From: Sinorhizobium americanum
Lineage (GTDB): Bacteria; Pseudomonadota; Alphaproteobacteria; Rhizobiales; Rhizobiaceae
DNA length: 64,000 nucleotides
NCBI RefSeq assembly: GCF_001651855.1
Contig: NZ_LNQC01000049.1
Coordinates: forward strand, 186,001-250,000
Direction of reading: 5' to 3'
The translations under genes and the position numbers were made by a program. Every line of letters starts with the position of its first letter. The stretch's first letter is position 1. The notes below the pieces were generated by a model. That model worked only from the letters and a program-made list of their open reading frames with translations, did not search any database and had not been told where the DNA came from. This document shows positions 54,767 through 63,064 of this stretch, one piece after another.

Positions 54767-55776
54767 GCGTAGGCCCCCCCTCCCATGCGCACGCGCGGAT
54801 CGAGCGCGGCGAGCAGCATGTCGGCGATGATGTTGCCGACGATCAGCGTTGCCGAGAGCACCAGCATGAAAGTGGCGGTGACATAGACGTCGCCCACCCA
54901 CATGGAGCCGACGATCGCCGGCCCGACGGTCGGCAGTGCGAAGATGATCGCCGTCTCGATCTCGCCGGTCAGCATGTAGGGAAGCACGACGCCCTGATAC
55001 ATGATGAGCGGGTGCAGCGCGTTCGGAACGGCGTGCCGCATCACGACGGCGCCTTCACTCAGGCCCTTGGCGCGGGCGGTCTCGACATATTGGGCGTTCA
55101 GCGTGTCGAGCAGGTTCCCGCGCATCACGCGCATGTTGTACGCAAGCCCGCCGAAGGTGGCGATCGCCACGACCGGCCAGACGTGCTTCACCAGGTCGAC
55201 GAACTTGTCCCAGGACCAGGGCGCGCCGCCATAGCGGGCCGAATGGAAGCTGTTGATCTCGCTCACATTGAAATGGAAGACGAGGATATAGACGATGATC
55301 AGCGCCATCAGGAAGCGCGGCACCGTCATGCCGAGGAAGGAGACGGTCGAAAGCAGGCTGTCGACCCAGGAATATTGCTTGGTCGCCGCAAGAATGCCGA
55401 AGCCGATGCCGATCACGGACGCAAGAATGTGGCAGACGAGCGCCAGTGCAAGCGTGCGCGGCAGGCGCTCGCCTACGACGTCGGCAACCGGCTTGTTGTA
55501 GTAGAGGCTGTGGCCGAAGTCGCCGCGCGTCACGATACCGGTCATCCAGTTGACGTATTGCAGCGGCAGCGGCTTATCGAGACCGTGTTCCTTGCGGTAG
55601 GCCTGCGCCTGGGCATCGGCTTCCTCGAACGAGGCGCCGCCCTGGTTGATGAGCTGCGAGCGGATATAGTCGCTGTAGTCGCCGGGCGGCGCCTGGATGA
55701 TGGCGAAGGTCACCACGCTCAGGACGAACAGCACCGGAATGGCAGAGGCGATGCGGACCATCAGAAATCTGAACAT
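54763..55776 (-). CDS. agpB: Alpha-galactoside ABC transporter permease AgpB
   Basis: A 337-residue OppB-type permease with an N-terminal span (about 10-30) and five more. The loop ARAKGLSEGAVVMRHAVPNALHP, about residues 235-257, contacts the ATPase. It follows agpA after 113 bases that include a 9-bp hairpin, and overlaps agpC by 4 bases. Confidence 0.92.
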   Translation of the reverse strand: MFRFLMVRIASAIPVLFVLSVVTFAIIQAPPGDYSDYIRSQLINQGGASFEEADAQAQAYRKEHGLDKPLPLQYVNWMTGIVTRGDFGHSLYYNKPVADVVGERLPRTLALALVCHILASVIGIGFGILAATKQYSWVDSLLSTVSFLGMTVPRFLMALIIVYILVFHFNVSEINSFHSARYGGAPWSWDKFVDLVKHVWPVVAIATFGGLAYNMRVMRGNLLDTLNAQYVETARAKGLSEGAVVMRHAVPNALHPLIMYQGVVLPYMLTGEIETAIIFALPTVGPAIVGSMWVGDVYVTATFMLVLSATLIVGNIIADMLLAALDPRVRMGGGAYA

Positions 55777-55848
55777 GGCCGTTTCCTTCTGTCGGTTTTC
55801 CAGTGGCGGTGCCGGGACGGCCGGCCACGCCTAGGAGTGAAGGGCGAT

Positions 55849-55877
55849 CTCCCGGCCTTTAAGGTCAGGGCCGGGAG
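55849..55877 (-). terminator. Hairpin between agpA and agpB
   Basis: CTCCCGGCC (55849-55857) pairs with GGCCGGGAG (55869-55877), just after the agpA stop. No U-tract; a likely determinant of higher agpA mRNA. Confidence 0.55.
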
Positions 55878-55889
55878 AGACAATCACGT

Positions 55890-57971
55890 TCAATTGCTCG
55901 GGCCGCTTTCGCCGGGCTTGCCCGGAAGCTGCTCGGCATAGAGCTCGTAGTCGCCCTGCTTGTCGGCGGCCACGAAGACCCGCTCGCGGATGATCGTGTC
56001 TTCGGCCCAGTTGAACATGAAGATCGGCGCGCCCGGAGGAATGTTCGAGAAGCGCTTGTTGATGATCAGCGCTCCCGGATATTCGGTGAGCCCGACGGTA
56101 TCGACATTCTCGGTCGAGACCTTCTGGAACTGCTTCATCAGTTCGGCGCGCGCGTCGTTGTCGTTGCTCGCGATGAACTTGTTGACGATGTCGACGAGTT
56201 CCTGCTCGTAGGGCATGAGGTCGACCTTGCCGCTTTCCGGGGCGCGGTGGTGCCAGCTGGTGCGCGGGCCGGTCGGAGCGAGCTGCGTCGTGTTCTGCAC
56301 GACGGAGGTCAGCTCCTGGTCGTTGCGGCGGATCAGCCAGTCGAACTTGCCCGCATACTGCGTCGCGTCACGCTTGGTGCCGTCGACCGAATTCAACACC
56401 ACCTTTAGGCCAAGCTGTTCCATCTGGCCTATCAGGCCTTCCGCAAGGTTGCGGTCGGTGCCGTAGTCGGAATTGACGAGCATCACGATCTGCACGTCGG
56501 CCCCGCCGGCGGTGCCTTCAGGGAAGTTGACGAAGCCGTTGCCGTCGGTGTCCTTGAGGCCGACCTTTTCGAGGAGCGCCTTGGCGCCTTCGAGCTCGAA
56601 CGGATAATAGATGGTCGAGTTCCGATCATAGAAGCTCGTGCCGGAGGAAAGCCCGCCCGGATAGATCGCCGTGAAGGGGCCTTTCACCAGCGCTTCGCCG
56701 AGCTTCTTGCGATCGACCGCCATGGTGACGGCCTTGCGGAAGTCGAGATTGCGGTTGAGTTCGCGGACTGCCTGGGCGCGTTCGTCCGGCTCTCCCCAGC
56801 CATTGGCCGAGTAGTTCATGCGCAGATTGTAGCCGATGACCCGCGGGGCGAAGGCGAGCCGGGCCGGTGCCGCTTCGTTGGCCGCTCGCTTCAGCGATTC
56901 GACGAAGTTTTCCGGCTGCTCGAGGTTGGAGAAGTCGCCCGATCCGGCGATCGCCTGAACGTCGCGGTCGGCCCAGGTCGACAGCTTGTAGTGCACTTCG
57001 TTCAGGTAGGGCAGCTGGTTGCCGGCCTCGTCGACCTTCCAATAGTAGGGATTGCGGCGCAGCACGATGATGTCGTCCGGGCGGTAAGCGACCGGAACCC
57101 AGGCGCCCATCACCGGAATGTTCATATATTCCGGCGGGAAGCCGTTCTTGTACTGGTCATAGGTCGTGCCGGCATATTTCGGATGCTTGGTCTTCAGGAT
57201 ATGCGACGGGCCGGGGCAGAAGGTGCCATAGGCCATGGCATAGAGATGCTGGCGCGGGAAGGCCTCCTTGAAGGTCCATTCGACCGTGTACTGGTCAACC
57301 TTCTTGAGCGTCGTCCCCTCGCCGAAGGTTTCGGGCGTCGCGCCGTTCAGCGGCGAGACATTGGGATCGACTACGTTGTCGTCCCAGTAGAACATCACAT
57401 CGTCGGCGTCGAAGGGGTCGCCGTCCGACCATTTCGCACCTTCGATCAGGTGCATGGTGAGCTTGTGGCCGTCCTGCGACCACTCCCAGCTTCTGGCGAG
57501 GTTCGGCAGCGGCTCGACGTCGGAGGCCTCGACCTGGTAGAGCGGGGCGGTGCGCGTCAGGCATTCCGACATGCCGATATCGATGCCGCCCCAGCCTTGG
57601 GTCTGGCCGGCGCTGTAGTTCCAGCCTTCCGGCCGGCCGCCGATGACGTGGCGCATGACGTCGCCATAGGCGCCCATGCCGTCGGGCATGTTGCCGGTCT
57701 TGAAGACCATAGGCTCCTTCGGCAGGCGCTCGGCGACGGGCGGCAGCTTGCCGGTCTTGACGAATTTCTCCGTCACCCATTCCGGCTCTTTGTATTCGGG
57801 CAAAGCCTTGAACTCGAGAATGGAATCGCGCGGCACATAGGTGATCTTGCCCTGCGCCGGCACCGGCGGCTGCTCGGGCACGACGGTCGGCTCGGATGCA
57901 AAGGCCTGCACCGCAAAGGCGGATATGCCGATCAGCAGGCTGGCCGTTGTTGTCAGTCGATGCGTTTTCAT
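55890..57971 (-). CDS. agpA: Alpha-galactoside periplasmic binding protein AgpA
   Basis: A 693-residue family 5 solute-binding protein (oligopeptide type). A Sec signal peptide (about 1-26) ends AFASEPT. The mature protein includes AKWSDGDPFDADDVMFYWDD, a family signature, and a long C-terminal lobe ending in PGKPGESGPSN. It is much longer than most family 5 proteins (about 540), as is S. meliloti AgpA. It captures melibiose, raffinose and other alpha-galactosides for AgpBCD. The start at 57971 is preferred over an upstream in-frame extension in the RIME repeat zone. Confidence 0.92.
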   Translation of the reverse strand: MKTHRLTTTASLLIGISAFAVQAFASEPTVVPEQPPVPAQGKITYVPRDSILEFKALPEYKEPEWVTEKFVKTGKLPPVAERLPKEPMVFKTGNMPDGMGAYGDVMRHVIGGRPEGWNYSAGQTQGWGGIDIGMSECLTRTAPLYQVEASDVEPLPNLARSWEWSQDGHKLTMHLIEGAKWSDGDPFDADDVMFYWDDNVVDPNVSPLNGATPETFGEGTTLKKVDQYTVEWTFKEAFPRQHLYAMAYGTFCPGPSHILKTKHPKYAGTTYDQYKNGFPPEYMNIPVMGAWVPVAYRPDDIIVLRRNPYYWKVDEAGNQLPYLNEVHYKLSTWADRDVQAIAGSGDFSNLEQPENFVESLKRAANEAAPARLAFAPRVIGYNLRMNYSANGWGEPDERAQAVRELNRNLDFRKAVTMAVDRKKLGEALVKGPFTAIYPGGLSSGTSFYDRNSTIYYPFELEGAKALLEKVGLKDTDGNGFVNFPEGTAGGADVQIVMLVNSDYGTDRNLAEGLIGQMEQLGLKVVLNSVDGTKRDATQYAGKFDWLIRRNDQELTSVVQNTTQLAPTGPRTSWHHRAPESGKVDLMPYEQELVDIVNKFIASNDNDARAELMKQFQKVSTENVDTVGLTEYPGALIINKRFSNIPPGAPIFMFNWAEDTIIRERVFVAADKQGDYELYAEQLPGKPGESGPSN

Positions 57972-58126
57972 TGCCTCAGGTTCTCCCTCCTCAATTCGCC
58001 ACGCCGGGGCGGGTGGCGCTCCTCCTTGGCCACGAGCACCGCGTCTCCTCACGCGGATGTATTCGCGGCGTTATTTCAATGCGCGGGCGGTTTTGGCCCG
58101 CGGGCTATCCCTTTTTGGTCTCGGAT

Positions 58127-58260
58127 ACCCCCTCATCCGGCCTGCCGACCACCTTCTCCCCGCAAGCGGGGCGAAGGAGACTCGCGGCGCCGGTTCAAGT
58201 CCCCTTTCCCCGCCTGCGGGGAGAGGGCTAGTCCTCGGGTTAAACCGTGGAGAGGGCAAT
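58127..58260. repeat. RIME-type intergenic mosaic repeat
   Basis: The 341-base gap between agaL1 and agpA contains CCCTCATCCGGCCTGCCG and two hairpins, CCCCGCAAGCGGGG (near 58158) and CCCCGCCTGCGGGG (near 58207). These are hallmarks of rhizobial intergenic repeats (RIME). A further stem GCGGGC/GCCCGC lies at 58083-58101. The element sits inside the operon and may process or stabilise mRNA. Confidence 0.75.
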
Positions 58261-58312
58261 CCCAAAAGGCCAGAGGGGTAACCGCTGTCACCATCCTTCA
58301 AGTCCACAGCAC

Positions 58313-59785
58313 CTAGCCGGCGGCGCGGAGCTTCGCGGCTTCCTTCTCGGCGCGGATCTCCTCGATCGAGCGCACCTGGCGCCGGGCGGCACCCGTCCAC
58401 TCGCGGGTCTTCACCGTCGATCGGGCGAGCCGATCCTTCGCCGCCTCGACGGCATGGGCGTATTGCGGCAACCACTCAGCCTGAGCGACGACCATTTCGT
58501 CGACCATCTGCCAGACCTCCTCCGGCGTACAGATCGCGCCGACCAGCGGGTCGTGCAGCACCGCAAGCTTCAGAAGATCGATGTCGCCGGTGATCGCCGC
58601 ATGGACGGACATGCGCTGGACATTGATCGACGAGATGCAGGTGGCGGCACAGGCCTCGGGAAGCGTGATGCCGGACACCATGTTAATGCCGAAACGATCG
58701 ACGAAGCCAGGGGATTCGATGATCGCATCGGCCGGCAGGTTGGTGATCACGCCTTTGTTCTTGAGGTTGAAATGGCCGCGATAGACACGGCCCGTCTCCA
58801 GCGCTTCCAGAATATGACTAGCGTGCTCGTTCGACCGCTTGATCTTGTCGAGCGGCTTGCCTGCCTCCTCGAGGAAGCGAGGATATTCAGTCTCGAACCA
58901 GTTGCGGGTCTCGGTCGAATAGCGGAGATACCCGCCGGTCTCGCCGTGGATCCAGTCCGACATGTCGATCCACTTGGTGATCTCGTCGGGACGCTTGCGG
59001 TACCAGGGCAGATATTCGGAAAGATGGCCGTTGCTTTCCGTCGAATAGACACCGAAGCGCTTCAACACATCGATCCTGAGCTTTTCCTGTTTGGAGAAGA
59101 CCGGATGCGCCTCGAAGGCGGCGACGAGTTCGTCCTTGCCGATCTTGCGGCCGTTCAGGCGCACGTCGATGAACCAGGTCTGGTGGTTGATGCCAGAGCA
59201 GACATAGTCGAGTTCGCCGTCCTTGGCGCCAAGGATTTCGGCAATCTGCTCGGCGCCGTGCTGGACGCCATGGCAGAGGCCGACCGTATCGACCTTGCCG
59301 TATTCGATCGCCGCCCACGTGTTCATCGCCATCGGGTTGGCATAGTTCAGGAACTTGGCGCCCGGCTCGGCCACTTCGCGGATATCCTTGCAGAAGTCGA
59401 GGATCACCGGGATGTTGCGCTGGCCGTATAGAATGCCGCCGGCGCAGATCGTGTCGCCGACGCATTGGTCGACGCCGTATTTCAGCGGAATGCGAATGTC
59501 GTCCGCATAGGCCTCCAGCCCGCCGACCCGGACGCAGCTGATGATGTAGCGGGCGCCTTCCAGGGCCTTGCGACGATCGGTGGTTGCGGTGACCCGCGTC
59601 GGCAGTCCGTTCGACTCGACGATCCGGTCGAGGATCGTCTTGATCATGCTGAGATTGTGCTCGCTCAGATCCGTCAGTGCGAACTCGACGTCGCGGAGTT
59701 CCGGTACGGACAGGATGTCGGTGAAAAGCTTCTTGGTGAAACCGACGCTGCCGGCGCCGATAATGGCGATCTTGAAGCTGCCCAT
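58313..59785 (-). CDS. agaL1: GH4 alpha-galactosidase / glycosidase
   Basis: A 490-residue family 4 glycosidase. Rossmann motif GAGSVGF (10-16), metal ligands Cys171 (GLCHGV) and His201 (GINHQTW), and NPMAMNTW are all present, so it should hydrolyse alpha-galactosides by the NAD/Mn2+ mechanism. It is the first gene of the operon and is divergent from agpT. A GGAGG lies 12 bases before the ATG, further than usual. Similarity to agaL2 is only moderate, so the two may split substrates. Confidence 0.9.
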   Translation of the reverse strand: MGSFKIAIIGAGSVGFTKKLFTDILSVPELRDVEFALTDLSEHNLSMIKTILDRIVESNGLPTRVTATTDRRKALEGARYIISCVRVGGLEAYADDIRIPLKYGVDQCVGDTICAGGILYGQRNIPVILDFCKDIREVAEPGAKFLNYANPMAMNTWAAIEYGKVDTVGLCHGVQHGAEQIAEILGAKDGELDYVCSGINHQTWFIDVRLNGRKIGKDELVAAFEAHPVFSKQEKLRIDVLKRFGVYSTESNGHLSEYLPWYRKRPDEITKWIDMSDWIHGETGGYLRYSTETRNWFETEYPRFLEEAGKPLDKIKRSNEHASHILEALETGRVYRGHFNLKNKGVITNLPADAIIESPGFVDRFGINMVSGITLPEACAATCISSINVQRMSVHAAITGDIDLLKLAVLHDPLVGAICTPEEVWQMVDEMVVAQAEWLPQYAHAVEAAKDRLARSTVKTREWTGAARRQVRSIEEIRAEKEAAKLRAAG

Positions 59786-59919
59786 ATTCGTTCAATGCCT
59801 CCTCGCAATGGCGATCTTCGCGCAATAAGGGTAAAATCAATTCATCGAATTGATCCGGCGGCGACCGACGGGACGTCCTCACTGAAAACCCTGTTTCCAA
59901 CGCCGGTTAGCCGTGCGTC

Positions 59920-59950
59920 TTGCGCGATCTGTGGCCATTATGTGTATAAT
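59920..59950 (+). promoter_or_regulatory. Probable promoter of agpT
   Basis: TATAAT (59945-59950) preceded by TGTG, with TTGCGC 19 bases before it, lies 32 bases upstream of the agpT start. The perfect -10 is rare in this GC-rich DNA. Confidence 0.45.
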
Positions 59951-59982
59951 CCGGAGCGCGACTAGAGAGGGATTGTGCTTTC

Positions 59983-60918
59983 ATGGGTAATTCTGTGCTG
60001 CAGCAATTGATCGACCAGGGCCCGGTGATGCGGACCGTTTCGCTGCCACGGGGAAGGCAGAGCCTGCACACCATGCCGACGAGCACCGGCTACGAGATCA
60101 GGACCGAAGGCGGCTATGACTGGGACGGGCGAAAGCGCGGCCAGACGCCGTTCACGGTGCTGCAGCATACACTCGGCGGCGCTGGAAACCTGCGCTACGA
60201 GAACCGCACCCATCGCGTGCGTGAGGGGGACACGCTGCTGCTGCTCGTACCGCACAATCACCGCTATTGGCTGGAGGAGGACGGGCGGTGGGAGTTTTTC
60301 TGGATCTCGATGAACGGCGAGGAGGCGCTTCGCATCCACCGTTCCATCCTAGCGGTTACCGGGCCGGTTCTGAAGCTGCAGCCGGAGACGGTCGAGCACC
60401 TCGCCGACTGCAGCCTCCGGCTGATCACCGGCGGCGAGACGCCCGGCCGCGCCTCGGCGATCGCCTATGAGGCGGCAATGGCGCTCTATGACGACGTGTT
60501 CGGCTCGCACCCGGTCTTCAGCGAGGAATACCGAACGATGCATCACGTCATCGATCACATCATGGCAAACCTCGAAAAGCCGCTGCCGGTTGAGGAACTC
60601 GCCCGCGTCTCCGGCTTGAGCCGTGCCCATTTCTCTCGGGTCTTCGCCGCAAGCGAAGGCATGCCGCCCGCCGAATTCGTGCTGCAGAAGCGGCTGCAAA
60701 GGGCGGTGAAGCTGTTGACCAAGACCGCGGACCTGCCGGTCAAGGAAGTGGCGATCCTCTCCGGCTTCGACGATCCCAACTATTTCGCCAAGGTCTTCCG
60801 CCGCGTCTTCGGCGCGAGCCCGACCGAGTTCCGCACCACCGGCATGTATGCGAGCGTGCCCGCCAAACCCCAGAAGACAAGTGAGCAGGTGACGACGCTC
60901 GCTGCTGCTTGCGATTGA
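59983..60918 (+). CDS. agpT: AraC-family activator AgpT
   Basis: A 311-residue AraC-type regulator. An N-terminal cupin-like sugar-binding domain (about 15-150) is followed by two helix-turn-helix motifs (about 195-295), with LPVEELARVSGLSRAHFSRVF and VKEVAILSGFDDPNYFAKVF. It is divergent from agaL1 across 197 bases. In S. meliloti AgpT activates the agp genes in response to alpha-galactosides; the layout matches. Confidence 0.92.
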   Translation: MGNSVLQQLIDQGPVMRTVSLPRGRQSLHTMPTSTGYEIRTEGGYDWDGRKRGQTPFTVLQHTLGGAGNLRYENRTHRVREGDTLLLLVPHNHRYWLEEDGRWEFFWISMNGEEALRIHRSILAVTGPVLKLQPETVEHLADCSLRLITGGETPGRASAIAYEAAMALYDDVFGSHPVFSEEYRTMHHVIDHIMANLEKPLPVEELARVSGLSRAHFSRVFAASEGMPPAEFVLQKRLQRAVKLLTKTADLPVKEVAILSGFDDPNYFAKVFRRVFGASPTEFRTTGMYASVPAKPQKTSEQVTTLAAACD

Positions 60919-60930
60919 AATCTGCGCGAT

Positions 60931-60950
60931 AAAATTTTACTAAATAAGGC
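60931..60950 (+). promoter_or_regulatory. Candidate operator of the LacI-type regulator, at its own promoter
   Basis: TTTTACTAAATAAGG lies about 40 bases before the regulator start. TTTACT followed by an AAA-rich run recurs at 62966-62978 before the sugar-binding protein gene. Inference from the shared motif. Confidence 0.35.
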
Positions 60951-60985
60951 GTGCAAGACGCGGCTGACTGGCGGGACGTAAGAGA

Positions 60986-62044
60986 ATGGTGACAATCAAG
61001 GAAATCGCAGCGGCCGTCGGCGTGTCTTCGGCAACCGTGTCGCGGGTCCTGAACTACGATCCGACTCTGTCGATCTCCACCCGGAAACGTCAGGCGATCA
61101 TCGAAACCGCCGAGGCGCTGAACTATGCGACGCCGCGCAACCGCAGCCGGGCAGCCGCCCAAGGCATCGGCTTGGGATTGAAGATTGCGCTCGTGCATTT
61201 CCTCGAACCGGCCCAGGAACTCGCCGATCCCTATTATGTCGGCGTCCGGCTCGGCATCGAGAGCCGCTGCCAGGCGCTGAAAAGCGAGATCGTCAAGATC
61301 GTCCATACGGGAAGCCCTCCGGAAGCGGCGATCCTCGAGGGCGCCTCCGGCGTCGTTGCCGTCGGCCATTATTATGGCGACGCGCTCGAATGGCTGCACC
61401 GCCACAGCCGCCACCTCGTCTTCGCCGACTACGCGCCGGCCGGCGACGCGGACGACAGCGTCCTCAGCGACGTCGCGACGGCGATGACCCGGCTCCTCGG
61501 TGCGGTTCACGCCATGGGCTATCGACGGATCGGCTTCATCGGCTGGATCGACGCGTTTCACGAGCCCGAAAACATCCATTCGGAGCGTCGCTGTCGCACC
61601 TATATCGAGTGGATGACGAAGGCCGGGCTTTTCGATCCGGATCTGTGCCTCGTCGAACGGATGACACCCGATAGCGGCTACGCGCTCGCCAGGACGATGC
61701 TGTCGAACCCCAGCCCGCCGAAGGTGCTGATCACCTGCAACGACAACATGGCGCTCGGCGCCTACCGGGCCATTCACGAGATGGGCCTGAGGATCCCCGA
61801 GGATGTGGCGGTGGCGAGCTTCAACGATATTCCGGTGGCGCAGTTCCTCGGACCGCCGCTGACCACCGTCAAGATCCCGGCCGAATTGATCGGCGAAACC
61901 GCCGTCGACCTGCTGCTCGAGCGCCTGTCCGGACGTGAAGTCGCCAAGAAGGTGGTGCTCGGCACCGAGATCGTCTGGCGCGGCAGCACGCCCGCGCCGG
62001 TCGATCACGGACCGACAAGATTGGGCGAATTGAGCCCTGTCTAG
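60986..62044 (+). CDS. lacR: LacI-family regulator, probable LacR
   Basis: A 352-residue repressor. HTH VTIKEIAAAVGVSSATVSRV (2-21) and the hinge are followed by a sugar-binding domain resembling the EbgR/GalR group. It lies between agpT and a sugar-binding-protein gene that looks like LacE. In S. meliloti the lac genes lie beside the agp genes, so lacR is likely, but the symbol rests on memory of that layout. A VapBC pair separates it from the likely target operon. Confidence 0.85.
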   Translation: MVTIKEIAAAVGVSSATVSRVLNYDPTLSISTRKRQAIIETAEALNYATPRNRSRAAAQGIGLGLKIALVHFLEPAQELADPYYVGVRLGIESRCQALKSEIVKIVHTGSPPEAAILEGASGVVAVGHYYGDALEWLHRHSRHLVFADYAPAGDADDSVLSDVATAMTRLLGAVHAMGYRRIGFIGWIDAFHEPENIHSERRCRTYIEWMTKAGLFDPDLCLVERMTPDSGYALARTMLSNPSPPKVLITCNDNMALGAYRAIHEMGLRIPEDVAVASFNDIPVAQFLGPPLTTVKIPAELIGETAVDLLLERLSGREVAKKVVLGTEIVWRGSTPAPVDHGPTRLGELSPV

Positions 62045-62170
62045 CGTTTGGGCAGTCGTCATACGCCGTGGCGCAATTGGAGCGAACCGACCTAACTCGC
62101 ACTCCCCTCTGGCAATTGCGACTTCATTTCCCCGAAACGGTCAGCTTGCCACCGCTGTATATCCCGGATA

Positions 62171-62206
62171 GAATATACGTATATTCGAAGCCAGGATATA
62201 CATCCT
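62171..62206. promoter_or_regulatory. Palindromic operator of the VapBC pair
   Basis: GAATATACGTATATTC (62171-62186) is a perfect 16-base palindrome, and AGGATATACATCCT (62193-62206) is a near-palindrome 6 bases further on. They lie just before the antitoxin start and are typical of toxin-antitoxin autoregulation. Confidence 0.65.
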
Positions 62207-62217
62207 CAGGAGATCCT

Positions 62218-62463
62218 ATGGCCCTCTATATTCGCGACGATGCCGTCGGCGACCTTGCGAAGCAGGTCCAGCAGGCCATCAATGCTCCCAATAAGACCGA
62301 AGCGGTGCGCAGGGCGCTTCTCAACGAGTTAGAACGAGCAAAAAAGACCATCCCGTTGAAAGGGCGGATCAAAAGGATTCAAGAGAGCGTTCGTGCCATG
62401 GGTCCCGACGATCCGAACTTCGACATGAAGAAATTCACCGATGAGCAGTGGGGCGATGCCTGA
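62218..62463 (+). CDS. vapB: VapB-type antitoxin
   Basis: An 81-residue antitoxin of the Rv0623/VapB family. It starts MALYIRDDAVGDLAKQVQQ, a ribbon-helix-helix DNA-binding region, followed by NKTEAVRRALLNELERAKK and a C-terminal toxin-binding tail. It represses its own promoter through the palindromes upstream. CAGGAGATCCT precedes the ATG. It overlaps vapC by one base. Confidence 0.9.
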   Translation: MALYIRDDAVGDLAKQVQQAINAPNKTEAVRRALLNELERAKKTIPLKGRIKRIQESVRAMGPDDPNFDMKKFTDEQWGDA

Positions 62464-62900
62464 TGTTCCTCGACGCCTCTGCAATAGTTGCTATCCTCGG
62501 GGAGGAGGAGGATGCCGACATGCTGATCGACAAGATCGAGAAGGCGAAGCGGCCGATCTACTATTCGTCGATCTCGATGTTCGAGGCGGTCATCAGCCTA
62601 GCCCGTAAGAAGCGAGATGGCACTCTTGGAAACCAAGTGCCGATCCCACCTTACCTAATCGATCTGGCACAACAGCATGTTGAAGCGTTCATCGAGACGA
62701 TTGGAGCGAAAGCGAAGCCTATCGATGGCACCATGCATCGCATGGCGATCGAAGCCTGCCGAACCTATGGAGGCGTCGTTGCCCATGCCGCACGGCTGAA
62801 CTTCGGAGACTGCTTCTCCTATGCTTGCGCGAAAACCTACCACCTCCCTCTTCTCTTCAAAGGTGACGATTTTACACACACGGACATAGAGCGGGCTTGA
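62463..62900 (+). CDS. vapC: VapC PIN-domain toxin
   Basis: A 145-residue PIN ribonuclease. Acidic active-site residues are Asp4 (FLDASA), Glu41 (FEAVIS), Asp116 (FGDCFSYACA) and Asp135 or Asp136 (KGDDF). The ATG shares a base with the vapB TGA. It is intact and lies between lacR and the sugar-binding gene on the same strand. Such pairs are often carried by mobile DNA. Confidence 0.9.
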   Translation: MFLDASAIVAILGEEEDADMLIDKIEKAKRPIYYSSISMFEAVISLARKKRDGTLGNQVPIPPYLIDLAQQHVEAFIETIGAKAKPIDGTMHRMAIEACRTYGGVVAHAARLNFGDCFSYACAKTYHLPLLFKGDDFTHTDIERA

Positions 62901-62902
62901 AT

Positions 62903-62925
62903 GGCCCGGATGGGTTTTTCGGGCC
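62903..62925 (+). terminator. Hairpin after vapC
   Basis: GGCCCG (62903-62908) pairs with CGGGCC (62920-62925) right after the vapC stop. TTTTT sits inside the loop instead of after the stem, so it may be a weak terminator. Confidence 0.4.
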
Positions 62926-62959
62926 TCCGAGATGGGAACTGGCTGGGCCGAAGCCAGCA

Positions 62960-62973
62960 AGTAAATATTTACT
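62960..62973. promoter_or_regulatory. Perfect palindrome before the sugar-binding gene
   Basis: AGTAAATATTTACT is a perfect 14-base palindrome 91 bases before the ATG at 63065. With the similar TTTACTAAAT upstream of lacR it is a good candidate for the LacI-type operator. Confidence 0.5.
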
Positions 62974-63064
62974 GAAAATCTTGCATCGCTCTCGATTTTA
63001 GGAAATACTCCGCGTCGAGACAGGGAGGACTGTCTCGGGGAACGAACCTTGAGGGAGGAAATTC

